This document shows positions 48,681-59,809 of a stretch of DNA of 64,000 nucleotides, piece by piece; positions within the stretch are counted from its first letter, which is position 1; each line of letters opens with the position of its first letter. Below the pieces are notes generated by a model that did not search any database, was not told the origin of the DNA, and was given only the letters and a program-made list of their open reading frames with translations. Source of the DNA: Haliclona indistincta (Eukaryota; Porifera; Demospongiae; Haplosclerida; Chalinidae); contig OZ024789.1 in NCBI GenBank assembly GCA_964017065.1, forward strand, positions 2,016,764-2,080,763, read 5' to 3'. The position numbers were made by a program, and so were the translations under genes.

Positions 48681-51600
48681 GTGTTCGTGGAAGGGAAAAT
48701 CAACGGAGTACCCTGCACTATCCTGGTTGACACTGGAGCTGCTGTAACAATTGTACATCGCAGAATATGGGACCGAGGTAAAAGAACAGCTACTCTCGAG
48801 AACAACACATCATCAGTTGTGACCGCAAATGGAGAACCTCTCAAGCTTCTCGGTAAAACAAAGGTGGTCTTCAGCCTGGCTGAACGTGAGTTGAAACACA
48901 ACATCTTAGTTACTGACAGCATAACACAAGATTGTCTCCTTGGGTCTGATTTTCTGACAGCACATGAGTGTGTGGTAGATTTGAAAGCACGTAAATTGGT
49001 AATGGGTTTATTGTCCACACCAATTTTTCATCTGCAAGTAACTGATCAATCCCAAGCTGTGTGCCGAGTATCAATGTCTGAGACGATGGTTTTCCGTGCT
49101 GGTGAAGAGCGAGTTTGTGTGGGCAATATTGACATTCCTCCCCTTGTCACTATAGGTTCTGCTGGTGTAGTTGAACCAAAGGAAGGTTTTGAGGAAAGAA
49201 GCAATCTGCTACTTGCTCGAACTTTGGTAGTTCCGGACAATGGCTGTCTACCTGTGAGATTGGCTAACCTAACAGAATCACCTGTGACCGTGTATAAAGG
49301 AACCAATGTGGCCATCTTCTCTCCCTTACCATCAGATAGTGAGACCTTAGTAACTCCTCTTACCTCTTTCTCACATGTAAACCAACTAAGTGCCTCGCGT
49401 ATGTCTTCTACTGACCTTAAGATTGATACCGGCATGATGAGTCAGCCTCAGCGAGTTGCAATTGACGAGTTAATTAGTGACTTTGGTGATGTATTTTCCA
49501 CCAATAAGCACGATATAGGACGCACACGCCAGATATACCATAAAATCAATACTGGTGATTCTGCTCCTATTCGATTAGGTCCTCGTCGAGTCCCGATACA
49601 TTTCCGTCAAGAAATCTCTGGTCTGTTGGATGACATGCAGAGACAAGACATCATTGAGCCATCAATTTCACCTTGGGCGTCTCCTATTGTTCTAGTCCGC
49701 AAGAAAGATGGATCTCCTCGGTTTTGTGTTGATTATCGCAAACTGAATGCTGCTACAATCAAGGACTCGTACCCGCTACCAAGAGTGGATGATATTTTGG
49801 ATTCGCTGTCAGGATCGCAGTGGTTCTCTACACTGGATCTAAGAAGTGGTTATTGGCAAGTTGAGGTTGACCCTGCTGATAAAGAGAAGACAGCCTTTAC
49901 CACTCCGTATGGTCTCTATCAGTTCAAAGTCATGCCGTTTGGTCTGTGCAACGCACCAAGTACCTTTCAACGTCTGATGGAGTTAGTCCTAGCAGGCTTG
50001 CATTGGGAAACCTGTCTAATTTATTTGGATGACGTAGTGGTGTTTGGTCGAACCTGGAAAGAGCACATGCTTCGGATCAGAGAAGTACTATCCCGTTTAC
50101 TTCAGGCAAACTTAAAGCTGAATCCTGAGAAGTGTCAGTTCTTCAGGAAATCTGTCACGTTTCTGGGACACATAATTTCAGACAAAGGTGTGAGTACTGA
50201 TCCCGAGAAAATACGAGCAATTGTACAATGGCCGACACCAACAAGTCCCGAGGAGTTAAGGAGCTTCCTAGGCTTGGCGTCGTATTACAGGAGGTTTATC
50301 GACAAATTCGCTGAGATAGCTGCTCCTCTGTATCGTATGCAAGACAAGAATTCGAAGTTTCAGTGGAGCGAACAATGTCAGAGTGCATTTCAGTCTCTCA
50401 AGCAAAAGCTCAGCTCTGCCCCTGTATTGGCATTTCCAAATTCTCGAGACACGTTCATCCTTGATACTGACGCTAGTGATGTTGGTATTGGTGGTGTACT
50501 TTCACAAGTCCAAGATGGAATGGAGCGTGTGATATCATATGGAAGTCGTACTCTTAGTAAGGCAGAAAAGAATTACTGTGTTACCAGAAAGGAACTTTTG
50601 GCTTTGGTTTACTTTATGCGCCAATTTCGTTCCTACCTATTAGGTCACCCATTCCTAGTCCGGACAGATCACTCTTCTCTGCGCTGGCTGAGTCAGTTCA
50701 AGCAGCCTGAGGGACAATTAGCCCGTTGGATAGAGCAGTTGCAAGAGTTTGATTTTCAAATTGAGCATAGGAAGGGACGCGACCACAGTAATGCTGATGC
50801 CCTCTCACGAATTCCACCACATGTGCAAGGTGAATCAAGTCAATCACAAACAACTGTGAGTGTATGTACTCCCAATGCAGACGACACTGATGGTTGGATG
50901 CCTTCTTGGTCTGCACAAGAAACTCAAATAAGGCAACAGCAGGATCCTGTCATTGGCGAGATTCTTGGCTGGCTACAAGAGTCAAACACTCGTCCATCTG
51001 ATGGTGATGTGGAGAGCATGGGGCACTCTGTGCGGTCACTCTGGGCTCAGTGGGACAGACTCAAACTGGTGAATGGACTGCTTTATCGACAGTGGGAAGA
51101 AGCTAGTTCTGGTATGATAAAGTTACAGCTAGTGCTACCTCAATCACTTATTCCTACTGTTTTAGAAGCTCTTCATAGTGGTATTGGAGGAGGTCACTTT
51201 GGTGTTAGAAAAACAATTGAGAAAGTGCGGTCTCGTTTCTATTGGCCTCAGTTACGACAAGATGTTGAACAATGGTGTCGACAGTGTTCTGCCTGTGCAC
51301 AGACCAAATCTCCAACAACACACGCTAGAGGACCACTGAATCCATCGAAAGTAGGATTTCCCATGGAGAGAATGGCGTTAGACATTGTTGGACCGCTCCC
51401 TCTTACTAAACAAGGAAACAAGTACATCTTGGTTGTGGCTGACTATTTCACTCGCTGGGTGGAGGCTTACGGTCTACCTAATACAGAAGCGTCTACGATT
51501 GCCAAGGTGTTGATGAATGAGTGGATATGTCGGTTCGGTGCCCCTTATGCCATTCATTCTGATCAAGGAAGGAACTTTGAGTCTCAACTATTTGCAGAAT

Positions 51601-52589
51601 TGTGCACTCTCTTGGGAATCCACAAGACCAGGACGACACCTTACCATCCTCAGTCAGATGGGTTGGTGGAACGCTTCAATCGTACTTTACGTATGTTACT
51701 CACTACCCATCTTGAAAAGTTACCAGAAGATACCTGGGATGAACATCTACCAATGTTGATGTTGGCATATCGTTCAAGTGTGCAGGAAACAACGGGTTCA
51801 ACACCGTTTGGGTTGATGTTTGGGAGAGAGGTGCAGCTTCCAGTTGAGCTTATGATGGGCAAAGGACCAGAACCTGGAGTAACTCACTCGGAGTATATTG
51901 AGCAATTGAGGAGGAAACTGGAAGAAGCTTACGAACATGTGAGGGAGAGAACGAGCTCAGAGCAGAGGAGACAGAAACATCTGTATGATCGTAAAGTTGC
52001 AGGTGGTCGATACTCTGTGGGTGACATGGTCTGGTTACATTCCCCTGCTGTTCCAAGAGGGAAAGCGGCTAAGTTTCATCGCTTCTGGAAAGGTCCATAT
52101 GAAGTGAAAAAGGTCATATCCGATGTAACTTATCGCATTCAGTCAACTACTGGTTCACGCCGTCAACGACTAGTAGTACATTTTAACCGCTTGAAACCAG
52201 CTTACGAACCATGTCCCCAACCACAATCACACTACCGGAAATCCCCTCAGCCTGTGGTTCCTGGTGATACAGATGACCAGTTTACAGATCTGCCAATTAC
52301 ACCTGAGCAACCTGGTCCCTCAACTGGCCGAGTCCCTCCTGCTTCTTCATTTGGCCGAGTTGTCCCTCCTGCTCCTTCTTCTGGCCGAGTCCCTCCTGCT
52401 CCTTCATCTGGTCAAGATCCTCCTGCTCCTTCAACTGGCCGAGTCCCTCCTCCTCCTTCGTCTGATCAACTAATAACTGTCCCACAATCTGCTCAACCTA
52501 CCCTTGTTCCACGAGGTGGCTCTGTCTGGGAAAGTCGACTGCGTCGAACAGTGAATCCGCCTGACTACTATCGTCCTGGACATGTCTGA
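48681..52589 (+). CDS. pol: Gypsy 3 Pol: PR-RT-RNase H-IN, about 1302 aa plus upstream overlap
   Basis: The frame has no needed ATG. It is open upstream to the gag stop, and 48,681 is a GTG. Protease ILVDTGAAVTIV comes first. RT has TLDLRSGYWQVEV, FGLCNAPSTFQRLME and catalytic YLDDVVVFG. RNase H has DTDASDVGIGGVLSQ and RTDHSSLRWL. Integrase has CRQCSACAQTK for zinc, DIVGPLPL, HSDQGRNFES and SDGLVERFN, then a GPY/F module (RFWKGPYEVKK). The C-terminal ~130 residues are a Pro/Ser-rich tail with repeats of VPPAPSSGR type. All catalytic residues expected for a working polyprotein are visible. Confidence 0.9.
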   Translation: MFVEGKINGVPCTILVDTGAAVTIVHRRIWDRGKRTATLENNTSSVVTANGEPLKLLGKTKVVFSLAERELKHNILVTDSITQDCLLGSDFLTAHECVVDLKARKLVMGLLSTPIFHLQVTDQSQAVCRVSMSETMVFRAGEERVCVGNIDIPPLVTIGSAGVVEPKEGFEERSNLLLARTLVVPDNGCLPVRLANLTESPVTVYKGTNVAIFSPLPSDSETLVTPLTSFSHVNQLSASRMSSTDLKIDTGMMSQPQRVAIDELISDFGDVFSTNKHDIGRTRQIYHKINTGDSAPIRLGPRRVPIHFRQEISGLLDDMQRQDIIEPSISPWASPIVLVRKKDGSPRFCVDYRKLNAATIKDSYPLPRVDDILDSLSGSQWFSTLDLRSGYWQVEVDPADKEKTAFTTPYGLYQFKVMPFGLCNAPSTFQRLMELVLAGLHWETCLIYLDDVVVFGRTWKEHMLRIREVLSRLLQANLKLNPEKCQFFRKSVTFLGHIISDKGVSTDPEKIRAIVQWPTPTSPEELRSFLGLASYYRRFIDKFAEIAAPLYRMQDKNSKFQWSEQCQSAFQSLKQKLSSAPVLAFPNSRDTFILDTDASDVGIGGVLSQVQDGMERVISYGSRTLSKAEKNYCVTRKELLALVYFMRQFRSYLLGHPFLVRTDHSSLRWLSQFKQPEGQLARWIEQLQEFDFQIEHRKGRDHSNADALSRIPPHVQGESSQSQTTVSVCTPNADDTDGWMPSWSAQETQIRQQQDPVIGEILGWLQESNTRPSDGDVESMGHSVRSLWAQWDRLKLVNGLLYRQWEEASSGMIKLQLVLPQSLIPTVLEALHSGIGGGHFGVRKTIEKVRSRFYWPQLRQDVEQWCRQCSACAQTKSPTTHARGPLNPSKVGFPMERMALDIVGPLPLTKQGNKYILVVADYFTRWVEAYGLPNTEASTIAKVLMNEWICRFGAPYAIHSDQGRNFESQLFAELCTLLGIHKTRTTPYHPQSDGLVERFNRTLRMLLTTHLEKLPEDTWDEHLPMLMLAYRSSVQETTGSTPFGLMFGREVQLPVELMMGKGPEPGVTHSEYIEQLRRKLEEAYEHVRERTSSEQRRQKHLYDRKVAGGRYSVGDMVWLHSPAVPRGKAAKFHRFWKGPYEVKKVISDVTYRIQSTTGSRRQRLVVHFNRLKPAYEPCPQPQSHYRKSPQPVVPGDTDDQFTDLPITPEQPGPSTGRVPPASSFGRVVPPAPSSGRVPPAPSSGQDPPAPSTGRVPPPPSSDQLITVPQSAQPTLVPRGGSVWESRLRRTVNPPDYYRPGHV
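52312..52465 (+). repeat. Coding minisatellite in the gypsy 3 Pol tail
   Basis: About five units of ~30 bp contain GGCCGAGTCCCTCCTGCTCC-like sequence. They encode the Pro-rich repeats. The unit length keeps the frame. Confidence 0.75.
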
Positions 52590-52610
52590 CTCTTACTAAA
52601 GAGGAGATAG

Positions 52611-52797
52611 TGTAATGTCAAGACTATTGACTTCCATGTTGTTGTGTATTCAGAGACAGACCTTGTTATCATGTAATATAGTCAGTCACATGTTATGTCA
52701 CGCTACTGTTCAGTTCACAAGCCTATGTTCTGTATAAATACTGCTGCATTATTTTTAAAAAAGAGTTCTTGTGTTCTGAAATGCTGTGAACATTACA
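52611..52797 (+). repeat. Gypsy 3 3' LTR
   Basis: Follows a purine-rich tract at 52,598-52,610 and is flanked by AATG. Confidence 0.9.
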
Positions 52798-53003
52798 AAT
52801 GCTTGAAGAACCCCTACTACAATTAATAGCGTTCACCGATCAGCGCTTTGTCACATACGCATAGAACTGCATCGGCACGGTGACAATCCGAACTTCCAGC
52901 TTCGTTTTCTCGCAATATACGGAAAACGTTTAATTGCCGTTTTTCACCGGAGTCCTTCAATTATTGTACGTGGGAATGCTACGTTCGACACTCTTCTTAA
53001 TTA

Positions 53004-53650
53004 TATACTCTTGGTCATATACAGAAGCATTATATTATATGCACTGGTGTTCATGATAAATTTACAGCTAGCGCTAGCATGCACTGTCAGGTTGGTCACG
53101 TGCGTCTGGCGCACGTGAGCTGGTCTACGACCACATGGTCTACTATTTTATCAAACCAACCGCTTGTGAGGCGAACCATGGCTGGCAAGGAGACCAAACA
53201 GACTAAGCAACCCATTTTCAACTCCTGAGGCACGTGTCGGTGGTTTTTGAGCTATAATCATGCACGGCATGCACACCACCATCACGAGTCCGGCACTCAA
53301 CAAGTACACTACCAGTTTACAATACGTTGAGCATACACACTAACCGTGATCTTGTAGTTCACGAGCGCTTAGCCAGCCTGGTAATGGTAGCTAGTTAGCC
53401 GCCATTTTCGTCCCAGTCTCGCGGGGCCTGACGGATTTCGCGTTCAGGAGATCCATTGGGACCCGCGAGATTATTTTCGTCCTTGAAACACTCGGCTGAA
53501 GCCAGCACCACATTCGCCAGCACCACATTCGTAGAAGCCATACATCAACATTTTTGTGGTTAGTGGTACATACGAGCTCAATTACGAAGACGCATGCAGT
53601 TAGCGCAGCCATTGCGCTCGACGTCATCGAGTCTCGAGGCTAGACTAGCC
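53004..53650. other. Unassigned DNA with short inverted motifs
   Basis: No gene recognised. Near 53,415-53,472 there is an inverted pair GTCTCGCGGGGCC and GACCCGCGAGA, like the GTCTCGCGGGCC end of the element at 2391, so this may be a relic of that family. Confidence 0.35.
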
Positions 53651-53653
53651 GCC

Positions 53654-55375
53654 ATGCAGAGCAGTCAGAGAGCAGCGGACCAGCGCCTGTGAGTCAGTAC
53701 TATACCTGTACAGCATGTAGGCCTAATGGTAGTGCTCTATTCTCTGCCAGCATCTCAAGTTATTCACGCTATACATTTGTAACTTGTCACGCTGCTTATT
53801 GTTACTTACTGGGTGTGGCACTGAATCAGTGACTATATGCAATAACTGACCAATTTCTACATGTGAGTTTCTTCTTTGGGTACATGTGCTGATGTCAAAT
53901 CTCATTTTCTATCCTTCTAGGTGTTTCCTGGACCCAGCAATAAGAGTTTGTACATTGATATTTTACCGATAACGACACACTCCGCCTTATTGCTGGATGT
54001 GGCAATTACTGACCAATTTCTACATGTGAGTTTCTTCTAGAGGTGCATGTGCAGATGTCAAATCTCATTTTCTATCCTTCGAGGTGTTTCCTGGACCCAG
54101 CAATAAGCTTTTGGACGTTGATATTACCGATAACAACACACTCCGCCTTATTGCTGGGTGTGGCAATGACTGACCAATTTCTACATGTGAGTTTCTTCTT
54201 TGGGTACATGTGCAGATGTCAAATCTCATTTTCTATCCTTCTAGGTGTTTCCAGGACCCAGCAATAAGCTTTTGGACGTTGATATTACCGATAACAACAC
54301 ACTCCGCCTTATTGCTGGGTGTGGCAATGACTGACCAATTTCTACATGTGAGTTCCTTCTAGAGGTGCATGTACAGATGTCAAATCTCATTTTCTATCCT
54401 TTTAGGTGTTTCCTGGACCCAGCAATAAGAGTTTGTACATTGATATTACCGATAACGACACACTCCGCATTATTGCTTGGTGTGGCAATGACTGACCAAT
54501 TTCTACATGTGAGTTTCTTCTTTGGGTACATGTGCAGATGTCAAATCTCATTTTCTATCCTTCTAGGTGTTTCCAGGACCCAGCAATAAGCTTTTGGACG
54601 TTGATATTACCAATAACAACACACTCCGCCTTATTGCTGGGTGTGGCAATGATTGACCAATTTCTACATGTCAGTTTCTTCTAGAGGTGCATGTGCAGAT
54701 GTCAAATCTCATTTTCTATCCTTCTAGGTGTTTCCTGGACCCAGCAATAAGCTTTTGTACGTTGATATTACCGATAACGACACACTCCGCCTTATTGCTG
54801 GGTGTGGCAATGACTGACCAATTTCTACATGTGAGTTTCTTCTAGAGGTACATGTGCAGATGTCAAATCTCATTTTCTATCCTTCTAGGTGTTTCCTGGA
54901 CCCAGCAATAAGAGTTTGTACATTGATATTTACCGATAACAACACACTCCGCCTTATTGCTGGGTGTGGCAATGACTGACCAATTTCTACATGTGAGTTT
55001 CTTCTAGAGGTACATGTGCAGATGTCAAATCTCATTTTCTATCCTTCTAGGTGTTTCCTGGACCCAGCAATAAGAGTTTGTACATTGATATTTACCGATA
55101 ACGACACACTCTGCCTTATTGCTGGGTGTGGCAATGACTGACCAATTTCTACATGTGAGTTTCTTCTAGAGGTACATGTGCAGATGTCAAATCTCATTTT
55201 CTATCCTTCTAGGTGTTTCCTGGACCCAGCAATAAGAGTTTGTACATTGATATTTACCGATAACGACACACTCCGCCTTATTGCTGGGTGTGGCAATGAC
55301 TGACCTATTTCTACATGTGAGTTTCTTCTAGAGGTACATGTGCAGATGTCAAATCTCATTTTGTCTCTTTCTAGA
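53654..55375 (+). repeat. 161-bp tandem repeat, ~9-10 copies, with splice-like borders
   Basis: Units repeat every 161-163 bp from about 53,760 to 55,372. Each holds TTCTACATGTGAGTTTCTTC (a donor-like GTGAGT), then CATTTTCTATCCTTCTAG (a good acceptor). GTGTTTCCTGGACCCAGCAA and a segment ending TGTGGCAATGACTGACC follow. Upstream, ATGCAGAGCAGTCAGAG at 53,654 ends at GTGAGT (53,691), and downstream a CTTTCTAGATGC acceptor (55,374) follows the last unit. The array thus looks like a tandemly multiplied exon (about 95 bp) plus intron (about 67 bp). In one frame the exon reads VFPGPSNKLLDVDITDN and then meets TGA, so a protein is not certain. Confidence 0.6.
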
Positions 55376-56292
55376 TGCATTTGCTGTTTGGACTGTGCAA
55401 TTAACATACGAATTACAACACACATGTATATTTATGCAGAAATCATGTAATATGAACAAGCTAGAACCTACAGCCAAAATTGTTTGCATAATTAATTTTT
55501 GTGATCCTCTGGTGTTGAATTCATTTAAAAAGTAATTATTATTGTTGTGTTAATGGGTATATGAGACCGGGTTAAACATTAAAGCACGTGTTGTGTATCA
55601 GCTCAATTCAGCTGCAACACTGATCATTGGTGTGGTATGGAATGTGGAGTATACTACAGTCTTGTTTCACAATCAATGGTAAGCTGCTTCAGAAGAAGCA
55701 AAAAAGAGGAAACTATTGATTTATGTGCAATAAGTGTGGCCATACCTGATGCAAGTTCATGTGTTAGCTGCAACGTATTAAATATGTCCCATGGACATAT
55801 ACTCAAAGTTAGGATAAGTTCCAATAAAGGTCTCATAAATCCACTTGGCACTAACATATGCTGGATCAATTCCACCATACAACTCTTGGAGTTGACAGAT
55901 ATTTTATTTTTACTTTTAGCTAGCTTCGTGTAACCCATGCATTATTAATAACAAACTTAGGATTTTCTGATATTCATTAATTTTGTCAAGTATTCAGCAA
56001 GAGTACCGTAGGATTCATAAGCAGTTGCAGTTGCATGAATCGCTTTTTGTGCATTAATCTCAAGCTACGTATGATGATTTTACATCGTAGAAGAATGCTT
56101 GCATTGTGCTTTATCACAAGCAACACTCAAATATTATAAGCTAAAACTGATGTGCATCCACTGCATCAAATTCATTTGAGATTCTTTATAGGTCTATCTA
56201 CATAATTTGAAGAGAATTGAACCATCATTAGTTGGAAGAAGTGTGAGTTACTGAAAGGCAAATAATCTACCAATACAGCGCTATTATTGGTA
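55376..56292. other. Unassigned DNA, weak coding frame only
   Basis: A 98-codon plus-strand frame at 55,637-55,933 has no recognisable domain. No repeat or RNA gene was seen. Confidence 0.35.
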
Positions 56293-56682
56293 CAAGAAAA
56301 TTAAAAAGATTTCTATCGAAATCAAAAGGATGTAGGGTTGTGAAATCTACCACTGGTCCACAATGTAAACTAACAAGGAACAAGCATGGAATGGTAACAC
56401 GATTGACTTGCTAACAGACCATAGATCCCTACATCAGTGGCTGCTGTGGTTGGTTATAGCTAGTTCAGCTAGTTGCTGTTGACTGACACCTAACGTGCAT
56501 TCAGCTTGTGACAAAATATTGATCTTATGTACAGCCACTGATGTAGGGATCTATGGTCTGTTAGCAAGTCAATCGTGTTACCATTCCATGCTTGTTCCTT
56601 GTTAGTTTACATTGTGGACCAGTGGTAGATTTCACAACCCTACATCCTTTTGATTTCGATAGAAATCTTTTTAATTTTCTTG
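56293..56682. mobile_element. Foldback element 5, 390 bp
   Basis: Arms 56,293-56,443 and 56,532-56,682 are near-perfect inverted copies, from CAAGAAAATTAAAAAG to its complement, with an 88-bp loop. Each arm includes a GATCCCTACATCAGTGG block or its complement. It encodes nothing. Confidence 0.8.
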
Positions 56683-57225
56683 TTTGTGTCCTTTTTTCTT
56701 TTTTAGCGAAGTGCAGTTCAATATCATGCACGTACTGAGCTGTCTTTGTTTCCACCATTGGTTTAGTTTTCCTGTTGTTGGTGGCTTTTCTTTATTATTA
56801 AGAATTTTAAACTTGTAGCTAATAATAATTGTTATGCTGTACATATCAGCTCGCCTACACATGCATGCAGTGGATACGAGCCCCGCCCACAATTGTTTGT
56901 AGACATGTACGGCGGTTGTAATTATCTGGCAAGCGTAGAATGGTGATCCTATACGAGCTTACCGTTCTTCGAAGACTCCAGACAAATACATGTACATGTA
57001 TGTGTTTTCCGTGATCCATAAGGCGCGCGGCGATACTCAAGCTAGTGCTTGGTCACGTGCGCTAACCACTGCTTGGTCACGTGCGTATTGCGCAATCGCA
57101 TCAATGGCGTCTAACACTTAGCTGACAATGGATCACAATCGAGAAATCGCGGAATTTATATCGACGTTTCGCTAAAAACTAAGTTCAAAAGGCACCTGCC
57201 AGAAGAATTTCATGACTGTTCATGG
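56683..57225. other. Unassigned DNA
   Basis: Includes two CTTGGTCACGTGCG repeats at 57,048-57,083. No gene seen. Confidence 0.35.
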
Positions 57226-57552
57226 GTGTTTTGGTCTCGGCATTGCTCGCGTAAAGGCGCTAGGCGCGCTGAAGAAAGAAAGAAAGAAAGAAGAAAGAAG
57301 AAAACGAAGATGACGAAACACAATTTTCACCGTTTCCAGGTTCGTCACTTTAGCAACAACTTCGAGCAATCTCCTTGCTACTGTAATATGGGGCAACGCC
57401 AGAGAGCAGATTTAAGTGTCTTTTGACGTATGCAATTCATGACCAGGCGAAATATCAGCGTTTGAACGCTAATACATTGTATGTAGCCGCCATCTTGTTT
57501 TCTCGTTCAACCCTACATAGGGAGGCACTACCGTGCCTCCCTAATACACTGT
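57226..57552. repeat. Dispersed repeat with hairpin end, copy 2, at the gap edge
   Basis: A GAA-rich segment (57,270-57,310) leads to TACATTGTATGTAGCCGCC at 57,473. The last 80 bp match positions 1-77 of this window, including the GGGAGGCAC/GTGCCTCCC hairpin. The repeat runs straight into the run of N. Confidence 0.6.
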
Positions 57553-57752
57553 NNNNNNNNNNNNNNNNNNNNNNNNNNNNNNNNNNNNNNNNNNNNNNNN
57601 NNNNNNNNNNNNNNNNNNNNNNNNNNNNNNNNNNNNNNNNNNNNNNNNNNNNNNNNNNNNNNNNNNNNNNNNNNNNNNNNNNNNNNNNNNNNNNNNNNNN
57701 NNNNNNNNNNNNNNNNNNNNNNNNNNNNNNNNNNNNNNNNNNNNNNNNNNNN
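57553..57752. other. Assembly gap, 200 N
   Basis: A run of 200 N, probably a scaffold gap of nominal size. The repeat to its left also starts this window, consistent with assembly breakage at this family. Confidence 1.
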
Positions 57753-58072
57753 GTGGGAATGACTTTATGCATAGTTGTAAACATTGACATGTGAGGTAAA
57801 AACAGTGCTACAGTTGGTGTATTGCATGAGTAGAAATTTGCAAGACAAACTGCCAATTCAGAGTCAAATTTTTGACAAAATAATTCGTGGGTTAACATTG
57901 TACAATGAACATTTCTACAATAATTATTGTCCTACAATTCCAATTCTGTGACACCTACAAACTAGTTGCAAGAGCCTTCTCTGCTGGGATAAAATTAACC
58001 AATAATAATAATACTATTGAGATAAAGAATGACGCAAACAAAACACTCATAACTATCGTATGCAGCAGTTGT

Positions 58073-59476
58073 TCATAAAGGTTGACCAATTATTATTGGA
58101 TACTGGGCTAGTTCGATAATTCCTGTTTCCATTGACTCTCCTGACAATCGACAAGTAACTTCCAAGTCATGATCCTTCCAATCATGTTTTGCATTAGCAG
58201 TGACCTCCCAAGAAGATCCACCAATCACATTACTTCACAAGGAACCGGATTGTTGCCATGCAATAGATACCTCAACATCAAGGCGATATTTTTTGTGCAA
58301 GTTTTGTCCACACATTGGCAGACCACCGACAGCCAAAGACACTTTTACAGATACAGGTACTAGGACAGGAATTGTCCTAAAAAATTGCCAGTCACTGATT
58401 TGAATTTCTAACCCAGATGGAGGCTCAAGCTTAAGTGATGGTTGATCGCTCACTGTAAACACTTCATCCAATGGGACATGCATGCCTGCACTGTAACCAA
58501 TAACCTTCAACCTGTAGTCTAAAGCAACATCATCACCATGAGTATTCTTCAATTGCTCCATTAGCTTGATACACTGGGTTACCATGGCTGCATAGTCAGC
58601 ATCGGTCGTGCACTTGCGCGTGCGTTCAGCAAATCTAGTGAAGCTGTCTAGTTGAGCCAGACTGATCTCCATCAGTTCCTTCTGTGACCAGATTTTCTTC
58701 ACTCCTTGTGACACACCCTGGATAAGTTGATTCCTCTGTATCTTCAGTGATGCTTCAAAATAATCAAATATTTTGTTAACTTCGCTGATTAGAAGCTCAC
58801 TACCCTCTACTGCTTTTTCAGTCTTGCTAGCCTTCTCCAAGTACTCGATAAATTCTTCTCTCTTTGCTGCTTCTACACTAACCAACTCCTCCATCTGGGT
58901 CTCCAAGCTGTGGCGTGCCTCCTCGACCATGCTGTACTGATGTGCTTTGTGGTTCCCTACCAGCAGACACTTTGAGCAGACTAGCTCGGAACATTGAGTG
59001 CACAAGTAATTCAGCTCCTGACCAGCATGCTTCAAACAGTATATAACGATTGACTTCTGCTCATAAGGCACAGTTTCCTTGTTTTCCACAATATGATGCC
59101 GGCGCAAACTGGCCATTCTCTTGTGCTGATCAAAGCATGATTGACAGATCATTTTGCATTCCTCGCACCAAGCCACAAGCTTTGCCTCTTCTTCACATGA
59201 CGCACATGTACCACTGCCATTTTTCTCTTGTAGCAAACTAGCAGGCAATTTTTGGAGAGCATCTCGGTCAACAGAAAGTTGCTCTACCCCCTCGTTGTTT
59301 AGTTGATGCTCAGCACGGCACACGGGACATTTGAGCGAGTTGCTGCTGCCCAGCAAGTTTTGTAAGCACACTAGGCAGAAGGTGTGTAGACAGGGCAGAT
59401 GCCGTGGGTCATGGAATAGCTTTAGACATATACCACAGCTCAGCTCGTTGCCGTCTGAAAGCTTGGATGTCGCCAT
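58073..59476 (-). CDS. TRIM-type protein (RING, two B-boxes, coiled coil) with in-frame TGA
   Basis: Single exon. I choose the ATG at 59,476 (MATSKLSDGN) because the upstream Met adds an unlikely hydrophobic leader. The RING is CGICLKLFHDPRHLPCLHTF then CLVC and CPVC (residues ~14-55). B-boxes follow with CASCEEEAKLVAWCEECK and YCLKHAGQELNYLCTQC. A long coiled coil runs to ~300 and a C-terminal beta-like region follows. TRIM proteins are usually E3 ubiquitin ligases acting in the cytoplasm. A TGA at 58,237-58,235 ends the open frame after QQSGSL. The same frame then runs 53 more codons (SNVIGGSSWEVTANAKHDW onward) to a TGA at 58,073. This suggests a recent nonsense change, readthrough or a sequence error. 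Confidence 0.75.
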
Positions 59477-59809
59477 CATCAAAATAATTATTAAAATTAT
59501 CACATTATGTAAGGGTATCATGCAGCATTATCATCGCCGATCGACAATGGTATGAGGGATGACGTCGAATTAAGATGGCGGCTACTCATGTGTGAAAATG
59601 AGTTGTTATTATTATTATTAGCATCATTAATTCTTGTGAATTTCAGGTATTCATGACAGAAGCGCATAATGAGCGTGAGCCGGCGCGGTAAGAAAGCAGG
59701 AGCGTGACACTCCCATGCATTTGATTAAAAATTGCAAATCTACACATGATGGCCGTGTTTCCAAAGATAGACTTGTGACGGCTGATGGTACACGTACTAC
59801 AGTTTCGTA

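Larger units (their letters stand above)
47552..52797 (+). mobile_element. Ty3/gypsy retrotransposon 3, apparently intact
   Basis: The 187-bp LTRs (47,552-47,738 and 52,611-52,797) look identical and run TGTAATGTC to ACATTACA. AATG is repeated at 47,548-47,551 and 52,798-52,801. The inner start TGGTGGCAGCGGTGGGA is a typical gypsy primer-binding site. AAAGAGGAGATAG precedes the downstream LTR. Gag and Pol frames are open. The LTR carries a TATAAATA box at about 47,676. Recent insertion and possible activity are inferred. Confidence 0.9.
47190..53003. mobile_element. Small TIR element hosting MITE-B and gypsy 3
   Basis: The left end TAATTAAGAAGAGTGTCGAA pairs with the right end TTCGACACTCTTCTTAATTA. 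The inverted match continues through AATTGAAGG-CTCCGGT and AAAAACGGCA on both sides once two insertions are removed. TA flanks both ends, as in Tc1/mariner-type elements. The original unit was about 340 bp. Confidence 0.65.

Noticed and set aside
57423..57898. Frames of 123 and 147 codons spanning the run of N
   Set aside because: They consist mostly of undefined residues across the assembly gap.
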